From Zeus faber (lineage: Eukaryota > Chordata > Actinopteri > Zeiformes > Zeidae), in contig OY482859.1 of assembly GCA_960531495.1 (NCBI GenBank), positions 30,955,481-31,019,480 on the forward strand: 64,000 bases of DNA. Direction: 5' to 3'. Below, one piece after another: positions 24,663-40,500 of this stretch. Position 1 is the first letter of the stretch; each line of letters starts with the position of its first letter. The position numbers were made by a program, and so were the translations under genes. Below the pieces are notes generated by a model, which saw only the letters and a list, made by a program, of their open reading frames with translations, had not been told where the DNA came from and did no database searches.

Positions 24663-27600
24663 ACTTTTTCAGGAGTTGGTTTTATTTGGTTAGGTTTGTT
24701 TTAGAGAACTTGTTGTCTGGACAACAGCCTGTAACAAAGTAACACAACTCCTCAACAGGAGAAAGTCTTCCCCCCTATTGTCTCCCATAGTAAGACCACA
24801 ATTTACCCAGACTGGTATTTGAAGCACATGTGTGCACTCTGCTGAAATGTGTAAAAAAGGCTGTCCTCACCATTAACATCACGACGGGGGCACAAAAGTA
24901 AAGACTGAGTCCGAAGTGTCTTCTCAGCCACCTTCCCTGCCACCTTGTCTGAGAAACAGTTTTACAAGCTTGTTTCATGGGTGGGTGTAAGGTGCTTTTT
25001 GCAAAACCCAACTGTAGGAAATCTGGGTTTTGCATCTTACAAATGTCAAAACACTAATAATACTTGCCTATGACATTAGCCATAGAATTGAACCAGTAAA
25101 CTCAACATTGGTTCTAAAACTGCATTCATTGAGCCACATGTTTGGTAGTTGTGTTATTAGTGGGCTTACATAAGTTAACAGACTCAGTCATTAAAGCAGA
25201 GTGCAGTCAAGTATGCATTTCACAGTTGCAATGTTAAAGAGGTGCATGTTTTGCAGGTTAAAGTCATGTTCAGAATATTCTAGAGAATAATTGATGAGTA
25301 AAATAATCATTATTGAAAAACGGGGGGGCGGTGACACCTACAATTATTGTTTAATGCTTACCCATTTTTTTTTTATGGAAAAACAAGTTATTTTAATGAA
25401 GACCATAAAGCCATCATTAGGACCAAAAGGGTCAGATAGAATTACCAATGTGTTACCAATACAGGTATTGGAGTGTATCCCCCGTAATTCCCAGAATTGT
25501 CCCCAAAATTGAGATACTTATGCCACATTCAAAAAATTGAAATTTTTGACACATGGTGGTTTTGAAGATCATATCAGAGAAGGGGACTAGCAGGAAGTAG
25601 ACTCCAGTCATCCTGAGTCATAATTTTTGTGACTTTGGACTTAAATACTAATTTGAAACACAGATTTGAGTACACTGCGTACAACATTTTTGGACGCATT
25701 TTTGGCAGGCAGACAAAACTCTACATAAAACAGGCAGTGTGAAATGGACTTCTGTGTTCAACCATTACATTAGAGTGATTGTTGTTTTGGATGTATATTA
25801 CTGAGACCTACTTCAGCCTTTTAGCAAATTACTTGTTTTAGTTTAGTTCATACCGTATGTTCAAATGACGTTGATGATACAACACCACTGAAGTTGATAA
25901 ATGATAATATAGCACTCATCGCCACGAAACATCACTGCCGCCTGAGATGATGGGTATAGCACACATTCCCCCAACCTGCACATAAAACTTGAAACTGCTG
26001 CACAAGACTGTTGAATGTGGCCCAGAGAGGTAGATCATATGTTGCCATCTTGTACATTGTGTTCCGTACTATAGCCTCAGCCTGAGTGTGTAATATAAGT
26101 GGGCCATCTCGGGTAAAAACATACAACATAATAATTTAAGAGTTTTAACTGACTGAAAGATATACAGCGCAAAACAAAAATCAAAAATATGACTGCATTT
26201 TTTCCTTAAATCAAGAGAAATCAAGTACCAATGAGGTGATACATTTTATGTGATAAGATTTCTTATATATTTTAAGATTATGTATTCAAAAGACCTCCTA
26301 CAAAACATATCATTCTTAAATAAAAGAAATTCCCTAATTAGTTGTTATATTTTTAAATAAGTCAACTGACTGAAATGTCAGTTGACTAAATGTAAATTTA
26401 TCTCAAGAGAAAATAGAGATCTATTTTTATTTTCAAGATCGCACACTGAAATCAAACTCCATTCCCAAAGTGAAATATTCAATATTCAACAGAGGGACGG
26501 AGCAGCAAAATGGTTGGTCTTTGCCTGGCTTAGAGGCGAATAGTGGCTGGCAGGCAGCGTCAGGACAAAATGTTCAGAACACAAGCCTTCATCGGATCAA
26601 CGGGAGCAGAGACCTTGTTGACTTCTGGAAAGCCATAACGAGGGGCGCATATGCCAACTGTTGTCTTTTATATGTATACTTGCTTACATTTCAAGCCCTC
26701 TAGGTTTCAGACACTTGAACTTTAACCAATCATTAAAGTTTACCTGGAACTTCTCTTGATCTAAAATTTGATAGCGCTGTGTGAATTTTCATGAACCAGC
26801 CACTAAAAAACATAAACAATTTACCCCCAACTAAGCCCCCCACCTCTTTACATAAATCTACACCACAGACATTGATCCCCACTCCATCGGCTCTCCCAGT
26901 AAACTGTAAGTCAGTAAAATAGCATCCCATCCCGTCATGCTACGAGAGAATGAGGCCACTCTGCGCTGTTTGAATGGCATGCAATGATTCCTTGTGAATC
27001 ACTCAGTGCAGCTAAATAGCAACCCAGGCTTCACATCATATGTATATGCATTTGTAGTTGAGGAGGTGGGGTTTAAAGAAGCAAACTGTTTAGTTGAGGC
27101 CATTGGACATGGACCACTATTTCTTCAGCAGAGGGTTGAAGGAAGGTGAACGCTCTATATAGCAAACTGAGACAATTACAATTTCTTAAGTCCAAATGGT
27201 CCCCAAGCTCCAGTCATTGAGAGGTTTGTGTTTCATGACTAATTGAAAAAAGATTTTAAATGACAGCCAGTACATACTGGGTGACTTAAGATTGAATTTT
27301 AAAGTGTGACTATTTTTGGTACAGGCTATTATCGCGGAATCTGCTAGGTTAAAATGAGATGCCAAAAGAACTCAAGCACTTCTGACATAGCTGACATAGG
27401 AGGTAGCTTTAAGGATCCTAGTGATAAACCCATAGGGAGAAATATATCTCACAAGTGACAAAGTTGTAAAACACAATGAAAATGCTTTTTGTTTCAGAAG
27501 TTTCCTGAAATGGCTGCAGAAGAACAAAGCCATTGCTGGATAAGTGAGAGGTTTTTTGATGATACCGAGTTTGGAGGTCATATAGCTTAGGTTTGATGAA

Positions 27601-27888
27601 TGTGTGATTAATGCCAGAGAGAGGTCGAGAAACAATGAATAAATCAAAATAAAGCAGCAATGAGTATCTACTATTGTATGTAACTTCCTCTAATTGTTCC
27701 TCTACCTTTTCTAAGCTGCTGTTCTCGATTTGACTGCACAAAGGTGGTAAGTCCAATTAAGGGTTATGTCGTTAACTCTACTGTATTTCACTCCAGGGTA
27801 TGATAGAGGGTTAGACTTACCTCGGAAAGGTAAACGGTCCACCAGCTTCACATGTGAACAAAAAAAAGGGGCGGGATGTTGGAAGCTT
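24663..27888. other. Region downstream of stk35, no gene recognised
   Basis: It would contain the stk35 3' UTR (minus strand). A possible polyadenylation signal on that strand is at about 26431 (TTTATT on plus), far from the stop codon; none nearer was noticed. No other gene was recognised. Confidence 0.45.
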
Positions 27889-30830
<2,942 letters not shown>

Positions 30831-30907
30831 ACTCCTCATATCTCTTAATCTTACAAATAATAATGGAAGCAATATATATATTTAAACTACTAGATGTTTA
30901 TGTACAT

Positions 30908-30938
30908 ATATACTGTATATATATATATATATATATAT
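30908..30938. repeat. (TA)n microsatellite
   Basis: TA tract touching the left side of a SINE; a similar tract flanks its right side. Confidence 0.9.
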
Positions 30939-31124
30939 TGCATTACACTTAGCAGACGCTTATATCCAAAGCGACTTACAATTATTCAAACACCGACGGA
31001 CGCAGCAGCCATCAGGAGCAATTAGGGGTTAAGTGTCTTGCTCAAGGACACTACAGCATGCTGGCCGGAGGAGCCTGGGATCCAACCAGCAACCTTTAGA
31101 TTACTAGACGACCAGCTCTACCTC

Positions 31125-31128
<4 letters not shown>
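30939..31128 (-). mobile_element. tRNA-derived SINE-like repeat
   Basis: The minus strand starts TCAGGAGGTAGAGCTGGTCG, a tRNA-like box A, followed by AAAGGTTGCTGGTTGGATCC in the box B position. It ends with GTAAGTCGCTTTGG and AAGCGTCTGCTAAGTGTAAT, words common to a widespread fish repeat. The copy is framed by TA tracts, which may be target duplications expanded into microsatellites. Confidence 0.65.

Positions 31129-31160
<32 letters not shown>
31129..31160. repeat. (TA)n microsatellite
   Basis: TA tract on the right side of the SINE-like repeat. Confidence 0.9.
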
Positions 31161-31163
<3 letters not shown>

Positions 31164-31964
31164 TGTACGATTACAAATAATAGACAAAGAGATCATATGA
31201 TATTTCATTAATAAAGATAACATTTAAAATGTATTGTATTTATTTTGTGTGAAATAGTGCTTGAAAAAGTACTTGAAAGTCCTTGAATTTCATTTGGTAA
31301 TGCCAGAATGAACCCTGACACTATCTTTATTCTCATTGTAAACAGAACCTGAATCTGTTCGCTGCTCTATTTGCCACTAACTGGCTCTTACTGGCAAAAA
31401 CAACTAGTTAGCAGCCACACTACATCATTGATATAAATACCGGTAGTCTGTGACTTACATTTGTAAATAAATAGCAAATCGGTAATCATCAGCAGCTATT
31501 TAAGGTGTGTGGTTTAATCTGGTTTAAGTCACACAGTTGTATAGGCATCTGTAATGAAAGAAACGTGTTCTATATTCATAGAAAATATTATGGTTGCAAG
31601 AAAATTGTTGCGATTGTACTACATATTGCAGCTGGGTGTGAGGAAATTGGCTGAAGAGCTGTTCTCTCAATACTGGACCAATTTAAAAGATTAATGTGGA
31701 AGGGAAGGTCTTCTTTCATTGGAAGGTGGTGCGAAGGTTGGTATCAAATGCAAAGGTGACCAGGTCCATTGGCACCTCAGTACAGAAAACAGGATTTCCA
31801 GGATTTTATGGGTGCTTATAGCACACAAGTATGTATGGACGCACCAAATGGTGATTGCATCAAATGTCAAAGCATATTTTAACTTAGTTGGCACACTTGG
31901 CATGGCTGCAAGGGTTTTGTGCTGTGTTGTATGGAGTTTTCTGCCAGAAATGCTGCCACAACAA
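31161..31964. other. Intergenic, no gene recognised
   Basis: A stretch around 31690-31930 has a mildly coding-like texture but I recognise no protein in it. Confidence 0.4.
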
Positions 31965-31974
31965 AAATAACAAC

Positions 31975-32027
<53 letters not shown>

Positions 32028-32037
32028 CAACAACAAC

Positions 32038-32104
<67 letters not shown>

Positions 32105-32114
32105 TTTTTTTTTT
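31965..32114. repeat. (AAT)n/(ATT)n mirror array
   Basis: About 32 AAT-type triplets (with an ACA interruption) run directly into about nine ATT triplets and a T-tract. The two halves are complementary and could form a long hairpin. Confidence 0.95.
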
Positions 32115-33002
32115 TTACTATTATTTTTTATTACTATTATATACTGAAATTATATTATATATATTATATGATATATTATATTATATTATATACTGAAAGA
32201 TAGATCGATACATTGCGTCATGCCGCAGGACTCGATTTTTTCTTACAAAATTAATATTAAATATTTCATTAAATATCAATATGACATATTACATTACATA
32301 TTAAATGTAATTGAAACTGTCATTATTTCTTATACATTTGGACATTTGGCTTGTTTATGTTTAAAATACTTCTATGAAAAAACATATCTTGATGGTAAAA
32401 TAACCATGAAAATACACTATCCTTTATAAGTAATTGAACATTTGTGGAATGGATTGATTGTTGGTTATGGTATAATGAAGTGTCATGTCAACTACCCACT
32501 TAAGGCTGGGGTTAGGGCTATGTATTGCCTATAACCAACCACCATGATATGATAGGTATCACAATGCTGATATAAAACTTGACCTAAAGAAATCCTACTC
32601 AAAATGTAGTCCAACAACTGTCTTTATTATGAACAGTGAAACTGTTTCTATGTCTTAAAAGGCGACACAGATGACACGGATCTTAAAAATATAACTATAA
32701 AAGTAAAAGTAGATCTTAAAAGTAAACATCAATATTCTGTAACCCAGCATTTTTAAATACTTATAAAATAAACTTTAAAAGGTATTTTCTGTTCTCTGTT
32801 GTTTGTTCAATGTCTACTGGCTGAGTAACACTGGTGGTCTCACACAACTTTCCATTAACATGATACATGGAAAAACCAAACCAAAATTTAATAATTAAAA
32901 AAAAAAAAATTTATAAACCAATATTTTGCTGATGGCTGAATACATGGTGTAATGGTGAGGTGAATACATCCATTTTTGATTGATTGTCAATTAAGCCCTC
33001 TA
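32115..33002. other. Intergenic, no gene recognised
   Basis: AT-rich DNA, beginning with short ATATT-type repeats to about 32200. Nothing else recognised. Confidence 0.45.
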
Positions 33003-33345
33003 CAGTTTGAAAAGAAGTTTCTTGATGATTTTGATGTGTTGATGAAGAAGGAGTGACCGCTGACGCTGACTTGATTAAAATAATAGGTTTATTACAAAAG
33101 AACAGCATCAGACCAGACTTGCCATGGTTTGTCCGGGAGAGAACAAAGCCGGAAGTATTCTCTGCCTAACCTCCCCTATCACTGGGACTGGCAATGTGCT
33201 ATTTCTCTTGGGACCCCTGGCACCGTCTGTTAGTAATTATATTATACAATGGGTACTTTCTTGGGATGCCAACCATTCCAGACACTTCAGAAATAATGTA
33301 ATTGACGTGCAAATAATTTGGCCCTTGCTGCCATTCATTTTTATT
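33003..33345 (-). repeat. Solo or partial LTR related to the left-edge retrovirus
   Basis: Shares ordered segments with 5238-5600 (GATGTGTTGATGAAGAAGGA; CCAGACTTGCCATG; CCTATCACTGGG; TTCTCTTGGGA). No internal retroviral sequence lies beside it, so it looks like a solo or partial LTR in the same orientation. Old and diverged. Confidence 0.6.
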
Positions 33346-34019
33346 GTGCATGACCGTGTGTGTTTCAGCTTCATTTTCTTTGTTGATGCTACATCGATAC
33401 ATGGGTCATTCTGCAAATACGGGAAATTTTGTGCTCAGGGGGCAGATTTCACAGAGGAGGTTCTTCTTTATACGTTAAGTCCACTCCAGAATCTTAAGTT
33501 CACTCCAGAATTTTTGGAATGGCTTTTTAAGACACTTTTTTGTCAATTCTAAGCAATTTATTTATTCCTTAGATTCACAATTTGGCTGTGTCCAAAGCCC
33601 AGACTTTGATTAGATTTCACTTAATATATTAATGATAAGTTCCAAATAATTAATACATTAAATATATTTATGTATAAAAAGAGCCAAAGTAATGAAATCT
33701 ACATGGAACTCTGATGAGAATTTAATTATATCTGAATTATTACACTAAGTACACCTGTCCCGTACAAGCGCCATCATTTCCAACAAAATTGCAAAATTGC
33801 TATAAATAAAGATTTTTCAAATGAACGTTTTACTCTGTGGCCATGTGACACATGCTCTCCCAGTCTGGAGAGACAAGATTCCATTGTGGGAGTCTCTGCC
33901 CACAGGTAAGGGTTTAGGGAGGGAGACGGAGTCTTTCTGGCCGTGGTGCGCCAACATGGTGAGAGTTTTTATTGTCACCTTGAACAATAAGGTACGCTGG
34001 CCACAAGTATCAATCATCA
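33346..34019. other. Intergenic, no gene recognised
   Basis: No reading frame or repeat family recognised. Confidence 0.45.
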
Positions 34020-34290
34020 TTGAGAATGATGAATATTATAATAATAATAATAATAATAATAAAAATAAGACTAATGATGATAATCCTTTCGGGCACAGGA
34101 GGAATGGTGTTCCGCCGCTGGGCTGCTGAAGAGCCCATTCGCCGACCCCCTCTGTAAGACAGATAATCAGCGACGCGCGGGCGTCGCTTAGGCTGATTCG
34201 AGGCAGCTTGGCGACTGCGGGAAACAGAACCATGCTGTCGTCCACATTGTGCTTGACCACGTACCTTTGTCTACCACATCCATCTTTAAT
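34020..34290 (-). repeat. Unclassified retroposon-like segment with ATT tail
   Basis: A GC-richer block (34085-34280) ends on the minus strand in an ATT microsatellite (plus strand AATAATAATAATAATAATAA at 34036 onward). This is the layout of a truncated LINE or SINE 3' end. The block also contains the palindromic word GCGACGCGCGGGCGTCGC. Family not recognised. Confidence 0.35.
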
Positions 34291-34429
34291 TTTCAGAAGA
34301 TGATAAAAAAAATAGCTAAATTTCACTAGAGTAGTGAGTATTTTTCATTTTGTGTCATTACCAAACTATCTTAAATGTAATTCAATAACTATAGTCAAAT
34401 ACATTTCATTACATTATGTCATGTAGATC

Positions 34430-37400
34430 ACTCACTCACCCACTCATCCCATGGCCTAGGGGGCCGTAGGGGTGTCATGTTGGAAGCTTGGGCCGTCAGG
34501 GATCTCCAGCGCTCACGGTCTTCTGCTGTACGCAGCAGGGTTTGGAAGCTGCAGCCAGTCCATTCTTTGATGCTGTCTATCCAGGACTTTCTCTGCCTGC
34601 TTCTTCTTCGTTTCCCCTCTACCGTCCCCTGTAAGATGGTCTTTGACAGGGAGGTGTGTCTTGTGACATGGCCAAACCAGGCCAGTTTGCGACGTTTCAC
34701 TATTGAGAGTACAGGTTCTTGTTGTCCAGCATAGGTGGTAACTAACTGTCTGACGTAGTCGTTTGTCCGGTGTTCATTGTAGGAAATGTGTAGCATCCTT
34801 CTATAGCACTTGTTTTCGAAGGACTGTATCCTGCGTTCGGTGTCCGCTGTGAGTGTCCAGCTCACACAGCCATAGAGTAGGGTGGATAGTATGAGAGAGT
34901 TATAGAGTCTGACCTTCACCGGGAAGCTGATGGTGTTGCTTCTCCATATTCTGGCCAGTCTTGTCATGGCTGAAGTTGCTATGCCAATTCTTGTTTTTAT
35001 TTCTTTTGTGGAGCTGCCATCTTCACTCACAAGGCACCCAAGGTATTTAAAGTCCTTTACTTCTTCCAGTGTTTGCCCGTTCATTGTGATGTTGTTTGGT
35101 GTTGAATGGTTATGGCTGTTGACCAGGATCTTGCTTCTCTTCTCTTCGCTTAACTCCATTCCGTATCTTCTCACTACCTGCTCCAGTCTGGTGGTGAGAT
35201 CCTGGAGTTCAGCTTCGCTTTTCCCTATGAGATCGATGTCATCAGCGAAGCGAAGGTTGGAGATGGGTCTTCCTCCAAAGGATATGGAGGTGTGGAACTC
35301 TTGCAGGGCTTCTTCCATGATGTTCTCCAGGAAGATGTTGAATAGGACTGGGGAGAGGAGACAGCCTTGACGGACACCTCTTGTTGTTTTAAAAGGTTCT
35401 CCCAAGCTGTTATTGATGAGAACTGCACTGCTTGAGTGGGTGTAGAGTGCTTGTGTGACCTGTATGAGGTTATTGTCAAAGTTGTAGTTTCTGAGAACCT
35501 GCCACAAGCCTTCATGCCAAACACAATCAAAGGCTTTTTAAAGTCAATGAAGTTGTGATATAGCTTGTGTTGATGCTGAAGGTGCTTCTCAATCAGTAAT
35601 CTGATGTTGAAGATTTGCTCAGTGGTGCTCCTTCTTGGTCTGAATCCTGCTTGTTCCTCTGCAATGATTTCCTCTGCCTTGCTCTTCAACCTGTTCAGGA
35701 TGATCCGCAGCAGTACTTTGCTCGCATGACAGATGAGGCTGATGGTTCTGTACTTTTGGCATTGCCTCGAGTTCCCTTTTTTGGGGATGGGGATAATTAA
35801 AGATTGGGTCCATTTTTTGGGCCACTGCTGGGTGTCCCAGATCCTTTGGCAGATGTGTGTCATTGCTTTTGTCATCTCATCTCAGCCCTCTGTGTTTCCA
35901 AAGCTCTGCTGGGATGTTGTCGATGCCTGGCGATTTGCCGGTCTTCAGGCTCCTTACTGCCTCCTCCACTTTGGCTTGGAGTATTGGCACATCTTCACAT
36001 TCCCTGCTGGATTTTGTGGCATTGGTGAGAATGTTGGGGTCTGGTTTTATTTTGAAGTTGTACATTTCCTGGCAGTACTCGGTCCAACTCTTGGTTACCG
36101 CTACTTTTTCGGTTAGTAGAGAGCCGTACTTGTCTTCAATTATTGTGGCTGTGGGTTGCTGTGTCTTTGTCAGTTTCTTTAATGTGGTGTATGCTGCTTT
36201 ACTGTTGCTGTGTCGCATCCCTTCCTCTATGCTTTCACACTGCTCTGTGATCCACTTCTCTCTAGCTTCCCCCATCCTCTTCCTGATGTTTTTGTTCACC
36301 AGAGTGTACTGTTTTGCTGCATCTGGGTCATCCTTCTTGGTCTTCTTGAAGGTTCTTCTAAGGTCGCATAGATCTAGGATGTCGTCGGTGACCCATGGTT
36401 TGTTTTTCTTCCCGTACTTCCCTAATACTTCCGTTGCTGTTTCTATGAGTGCTTCCTCCATCTTGTCTGTCAATGTGTCTATGTCCTGTAGTAGGTTAAG
36501 TGTTGCGAATTTACCCCCTATGTTTGCCCCAAATACTCTTGCTACTTGTGGGTCTTTCAGCTTGTCTACATTAAATCTGATGCGTGGGTTATTGTTTCTT
36601 TTGTGTCTTCAGTTTAAGTCTGAGTGTCAACAGTACCATATCGTGGTCACTTCCAATGTCTGCCCCAGGAAAGGTTCTGGTTTGGGCTTTGTTGATGCTC
36701 GACTTGAACCTTTGTGGGGAGAGTATGTAATCGATTTGGTTATGTGTCTTTCCATTTGGAGCGTGCCATGTTGTTCTGCGGGAGATTTTGTGTGGAAACA
36801 GCGTGTTGGCTACAGTGAGCTTATGGCTTCTAGCAAAGTCCAGAAGTCTCAGTCCTCTGTCGTTTGTTTCACCTAGTCCAAAGCGGCCTGCTGTTCCTCC
36901 CCAATGTTCGTAGGCATCTGTGCCAATTTTGGCATTCCAGTCTCCTTGGATGACCAGAAAGCCCTTCTTGGGTCTTGCCTTGATTGTGTTCTCTAGCTCC
37001 TCATAGAAAGTTTCAACTGCATCATCGTCATAGTCCGTCGTTGGGGCATACACTTGAATGGTGGTTATATTCATGGGCCACGCAGCGATCCAGATGCTGA
37101 TGAGCCTGCTGGATATAGGCGTGCAGCTGATGACTGAATTTGTTTTGCTTTTGTTTACAATAAAGCCAACTCCATGCTGGTGTTTAGAATCATCTCCACT
37201 AAACCAGATCTTGTGGCCTTCTTCTGTAGCAGTTTCGCCACAGCCGGTCCATCTGACCTCGGCCAGTCTCAGAATGTCCCACCTATATCTGTCTAGTTCA
37301 TGGGTCAGCTCCCTGACTTTCCCACAGGCATAAAGTGTGCGAACATTCCATGTCCCAATAATGGTGTCATGCTTTGGGAGGTTGTGTGTTGGTGATAATC

Positions 37401-37790
37401 TTGTCCCAGGAGCAAACTTGTCGCCCCCACCCTGGGGCAAGACAGTGGGTAGCGCGGTCGTTGTTTTTCCAGGTCTCGACCGATCCGGCATGTAGATTCC
37501 TGACTGTTTATCCATCATGACATTTCGTTAGGCAAATAAGCTTGGTGGTGCCTATCTCCTCTCCAAGCTCTTCACCAGGGGGACAAAGACCCCCCCTGGC
37601 TACCCTTGTCTAGTTTAGCCTGCCGGTCGAGGCAGTGGTGTGGCCGCAGAAACTCCACTATTTGGAGCCATAGACAAGAGCTGGGTGCTGGTGAGGTCCA
37701 GTAAGGTTTCAACCAGCACTAGTGCAACCAGCACTAGCAATCCAGCTGCGACCGTATCAACCTTAAAGGTAGTACCCCTCCCTTCCACAC
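34430..37790 (-). mobile_element. RTE-clade LINE, nearly full length, frame-shifted
   Basis: On the minus strand: an AP-type endonuclease (start near 37518; IIGTWNVRTLYACGKVREL, VYAPTTDYDDDAVETFYEEL, QGDWNAKIGTD, SDHDMV), a linker (about 35880-36580; SPGIDNIPAELWKH), then reverse transcriptase (IPIPKKGNSRQCQKYRTISL, EEQAGFRPRRSTTEQIF, RGVRQGCLLSPVLFNIFLE, RFADDIDLIG at about 35233) and a C-terminal region ending PLRPPRPWDEW. A short TGAGTGAGTGA tail follows. Together the pieces cover the whole RTE protein, but at least three single-base frameshifts (near 36600, 35880 and 35530) break it. The catalytic Asp pair is intact. From 37519 to about 37790 lies a probable 5' UTR. Confidence 0.9.
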
Positions 37791-37794
37791 CCCA

Positions 37795-38275
37795 TACACC
37801 ACAAGAGAAAAGATTTTTATTCTGCAGAATAAAGAGAAAGATACAGATGTACAGTACATCAAAACAGTGATGCTGTACATTCTACCATTGCTTCTGCCAA
37901 AGAGGCCTCTATACTATACCGATGAGAGGTTGTGTGCTATTGGTTAGGTGTCATCCACAAGACTTCATCATATCCCCTGGTGTTGCTCACATACAATGAT
38001 CTAACAGTCAATCTCCGGTCACATACAATCTAACTGTGCCATAAAACAAACCACAATGCTTTGTCAAGCCCCCTGTGGGTTATCCTTATCTCCACACAAG
38101 ATTGAGTGAGATGGAATGTGATCTGGTCTTTATACTGCAGTAGGCATTGTCTGAAAGAACAGTCTCTTCATATAAACGCTGAGACTCATTAAAACCCCAA
38201 GTGTTTTAAAAAAAAGTTTGTTTAAAAAAAATTGCTATTGTACTATATAGACTGTGTGAAACATCATTCAAATAA
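37795..38275 (-). repeat. Dispersed repeat B, copy 1 (LTR-like)
   Basis: Matches 48158-48620 in order (ATTCTGCAGAATAAAGAGAA; ACCGATGAGAGGTTGTGTG; AACAAACCACAATGCT; GGTTATCCTTATCTCCAC). On the minus strand an AATAAA signal lies near its end. The layout recalls an LTR or a LINE 3' region; family not recognised. Confidence 0.55.
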
Positions 38276-40500
38276 TTGATCATGTACAGTTTTCGCCACA
38301 GTATCCTCGACACAAGCAGATCAATAAACCATGAACATTTGGATTAATGTGCTGCCATTAATAAACTCAAAATCAGCTAAAAAGAAATACCCGTAAGGTG
38401 GCAGAAAAACACAGCCGAAGGCTCCGCACAACTTCAACAATTAGCTAAGCAACTAGAGAGGGTAAGAAAATGTGTGATTCACATACCAAAAGATTTTAAA
38501 ATGTAGTGTTCAATACAATATTCCTAATTTGTTTATATTATTGTTGCTTATACCCTTAAAGGTACAATTAATAACTGCAAACAATAAACCTGATATCTCA
38601 GCAGTCATCAAGCTAACAGAAGACTGACTGGCATTGATCAATAAAATTTGATCAACTATCTATTATCTCATGGTCAAATTCGTGTTACCTAACTTCTAAT
38701 AAATCACATGAATTATGTGTTAAGCTTTGTACTGCGAGTCTTACCTTTTGGCCAGGGAGTATTCAACTATGAGTCACATCATTCTGCAGTCTGTTTAGAG
38801 AAATTGATAGGTTATTTGCCATTTCCAATCAAGTTACCACTTTGACTTATAAAAAAGAAAATTGACAATATCATAGCCAGCATTCAAACTGAGACCATCA
38901 AGAACATAGAAGGGCCATTATTATCATAGTAAACACAATCAACGAAGCAATCTCTTTTTTTCTAAATTCTGTGCCTAATTCTGTTTCTGCTTAATAATTA
39001 CATTTACTAACTATTCAAACCATTTCCTAAAATATGGAAACAGTATTTAATTGAAATTGACCAATACTCTAACTACAGTGTAGTTTTCTTAGAGAACATG
39101 TAATAATAGACAGAATGAGAAAACAACAGCTGCAATCACACACAAAAGCAGCCCCGTGGCGATCACTTAGGTGTCATTTCGAGCAAGCCTTAAGGCAATC
39201 AATCATCCCACAGCTCCCAGTTGGAGTAGAAAAAAAATTCAGATTGCAGTCATTCAGTTTGATGTTTTGTCTGGTCCAGTGACATCACCGAATGCGGGTC
39301 CAGAAGAGCATAGTTGATTATGGTTCTGAACTGTACACAACATCTTTCTTAATTGTGCGTTTGTGGTACTTGGAGGCCAAAACATTTCATGTTTGTTGGT
39401 GGAGGGGAGGAGCAGCAGAAGTTGACGCTTGCATTTCACACAACAGAATTTGTTTGTTGTTCAGAAAAGTTATTCAGCCAAATGTTGGCCAAACTGAATC
39501 TCTGCATACAAGGTCTTTGCAGACCTTCAATTGTCTCTCAGCAGGATACCTGGCAGACAGGAATGTCGTTCTGGTCTCGGTGAAGCCCTGGAGTACGTAA
39601 TGTGTTCGTTGCAGACATTGTCAGAAGATGAAAAGAGAGTTCTACCACAGTCATAAAGAAAACCACTCCAGTCTTCTCTGACAATAATGTCTCTAAGTGA
39701 TAACACAGTAATCATTAACTCAACTTCTGAACATTGCTTCAACAACTAGGTACATTTTGGAGAATGTCACATTTAAATAAGAACTAATCCCAATGATTAT
39801 TCTATAGGGCACTCTGTAATATCTGACATTAATTTAATGATGGAGCTCAATATGATGTATCTAAATATAATCAAGGTCATTAACACATTTATATATAGGA
39901 CATTTATATGCTTGTATGCATTTCATCTGACAATATTTCCAATTTAGCGTATTAAAAAAAATTGTATTTGCAAATTATTTAATTACAAATAGCAATAATA
40001 CTATTCATTTACAAGGACCTTTGAATGCTGGACACGTTATGGCCTTATTCAAATGCAGAGCAATTCTCCTTGAATTCCAATACTGTTGTCAATCCTTCAG
40101 GTCTTCCAAATCAGACACAGTCACATCAACACTGGTCAAAAGTCAAACTACAGCCTAGTTGATTCCTGTTCAAATGCTTAAAAGCTGCGGAAATGAAACA
40201 CTGAATAGACGGGTTGGTTAATATCCATCAATACATAATTACAACATTCATCGATTCACAAGATATTTCCATATTAAAACTTTAAATTTTCCATGCCCAA
40301 ATGAAAAACCATTGAAACGACCAATGTATTTCACATTTATATAAGTGTTTCAATTTTCAGTATGCAAACATACACATTCCATTACCTTGCTAGTACACAA
40401 AACAAAACAATTATCCCTCTTTGTTAACCTACTTGCTAAGTTGTATACTGTATATCAATAGCTACCTAATTCAATGTCAAGTTGAGACCACTGTGCAGAT
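38276..40500. other. Intergenic, no gene recognised
   Basis: AT-rich unique-looking DNA; no reading frame with recognisable motifs. Confidence 0.5.
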
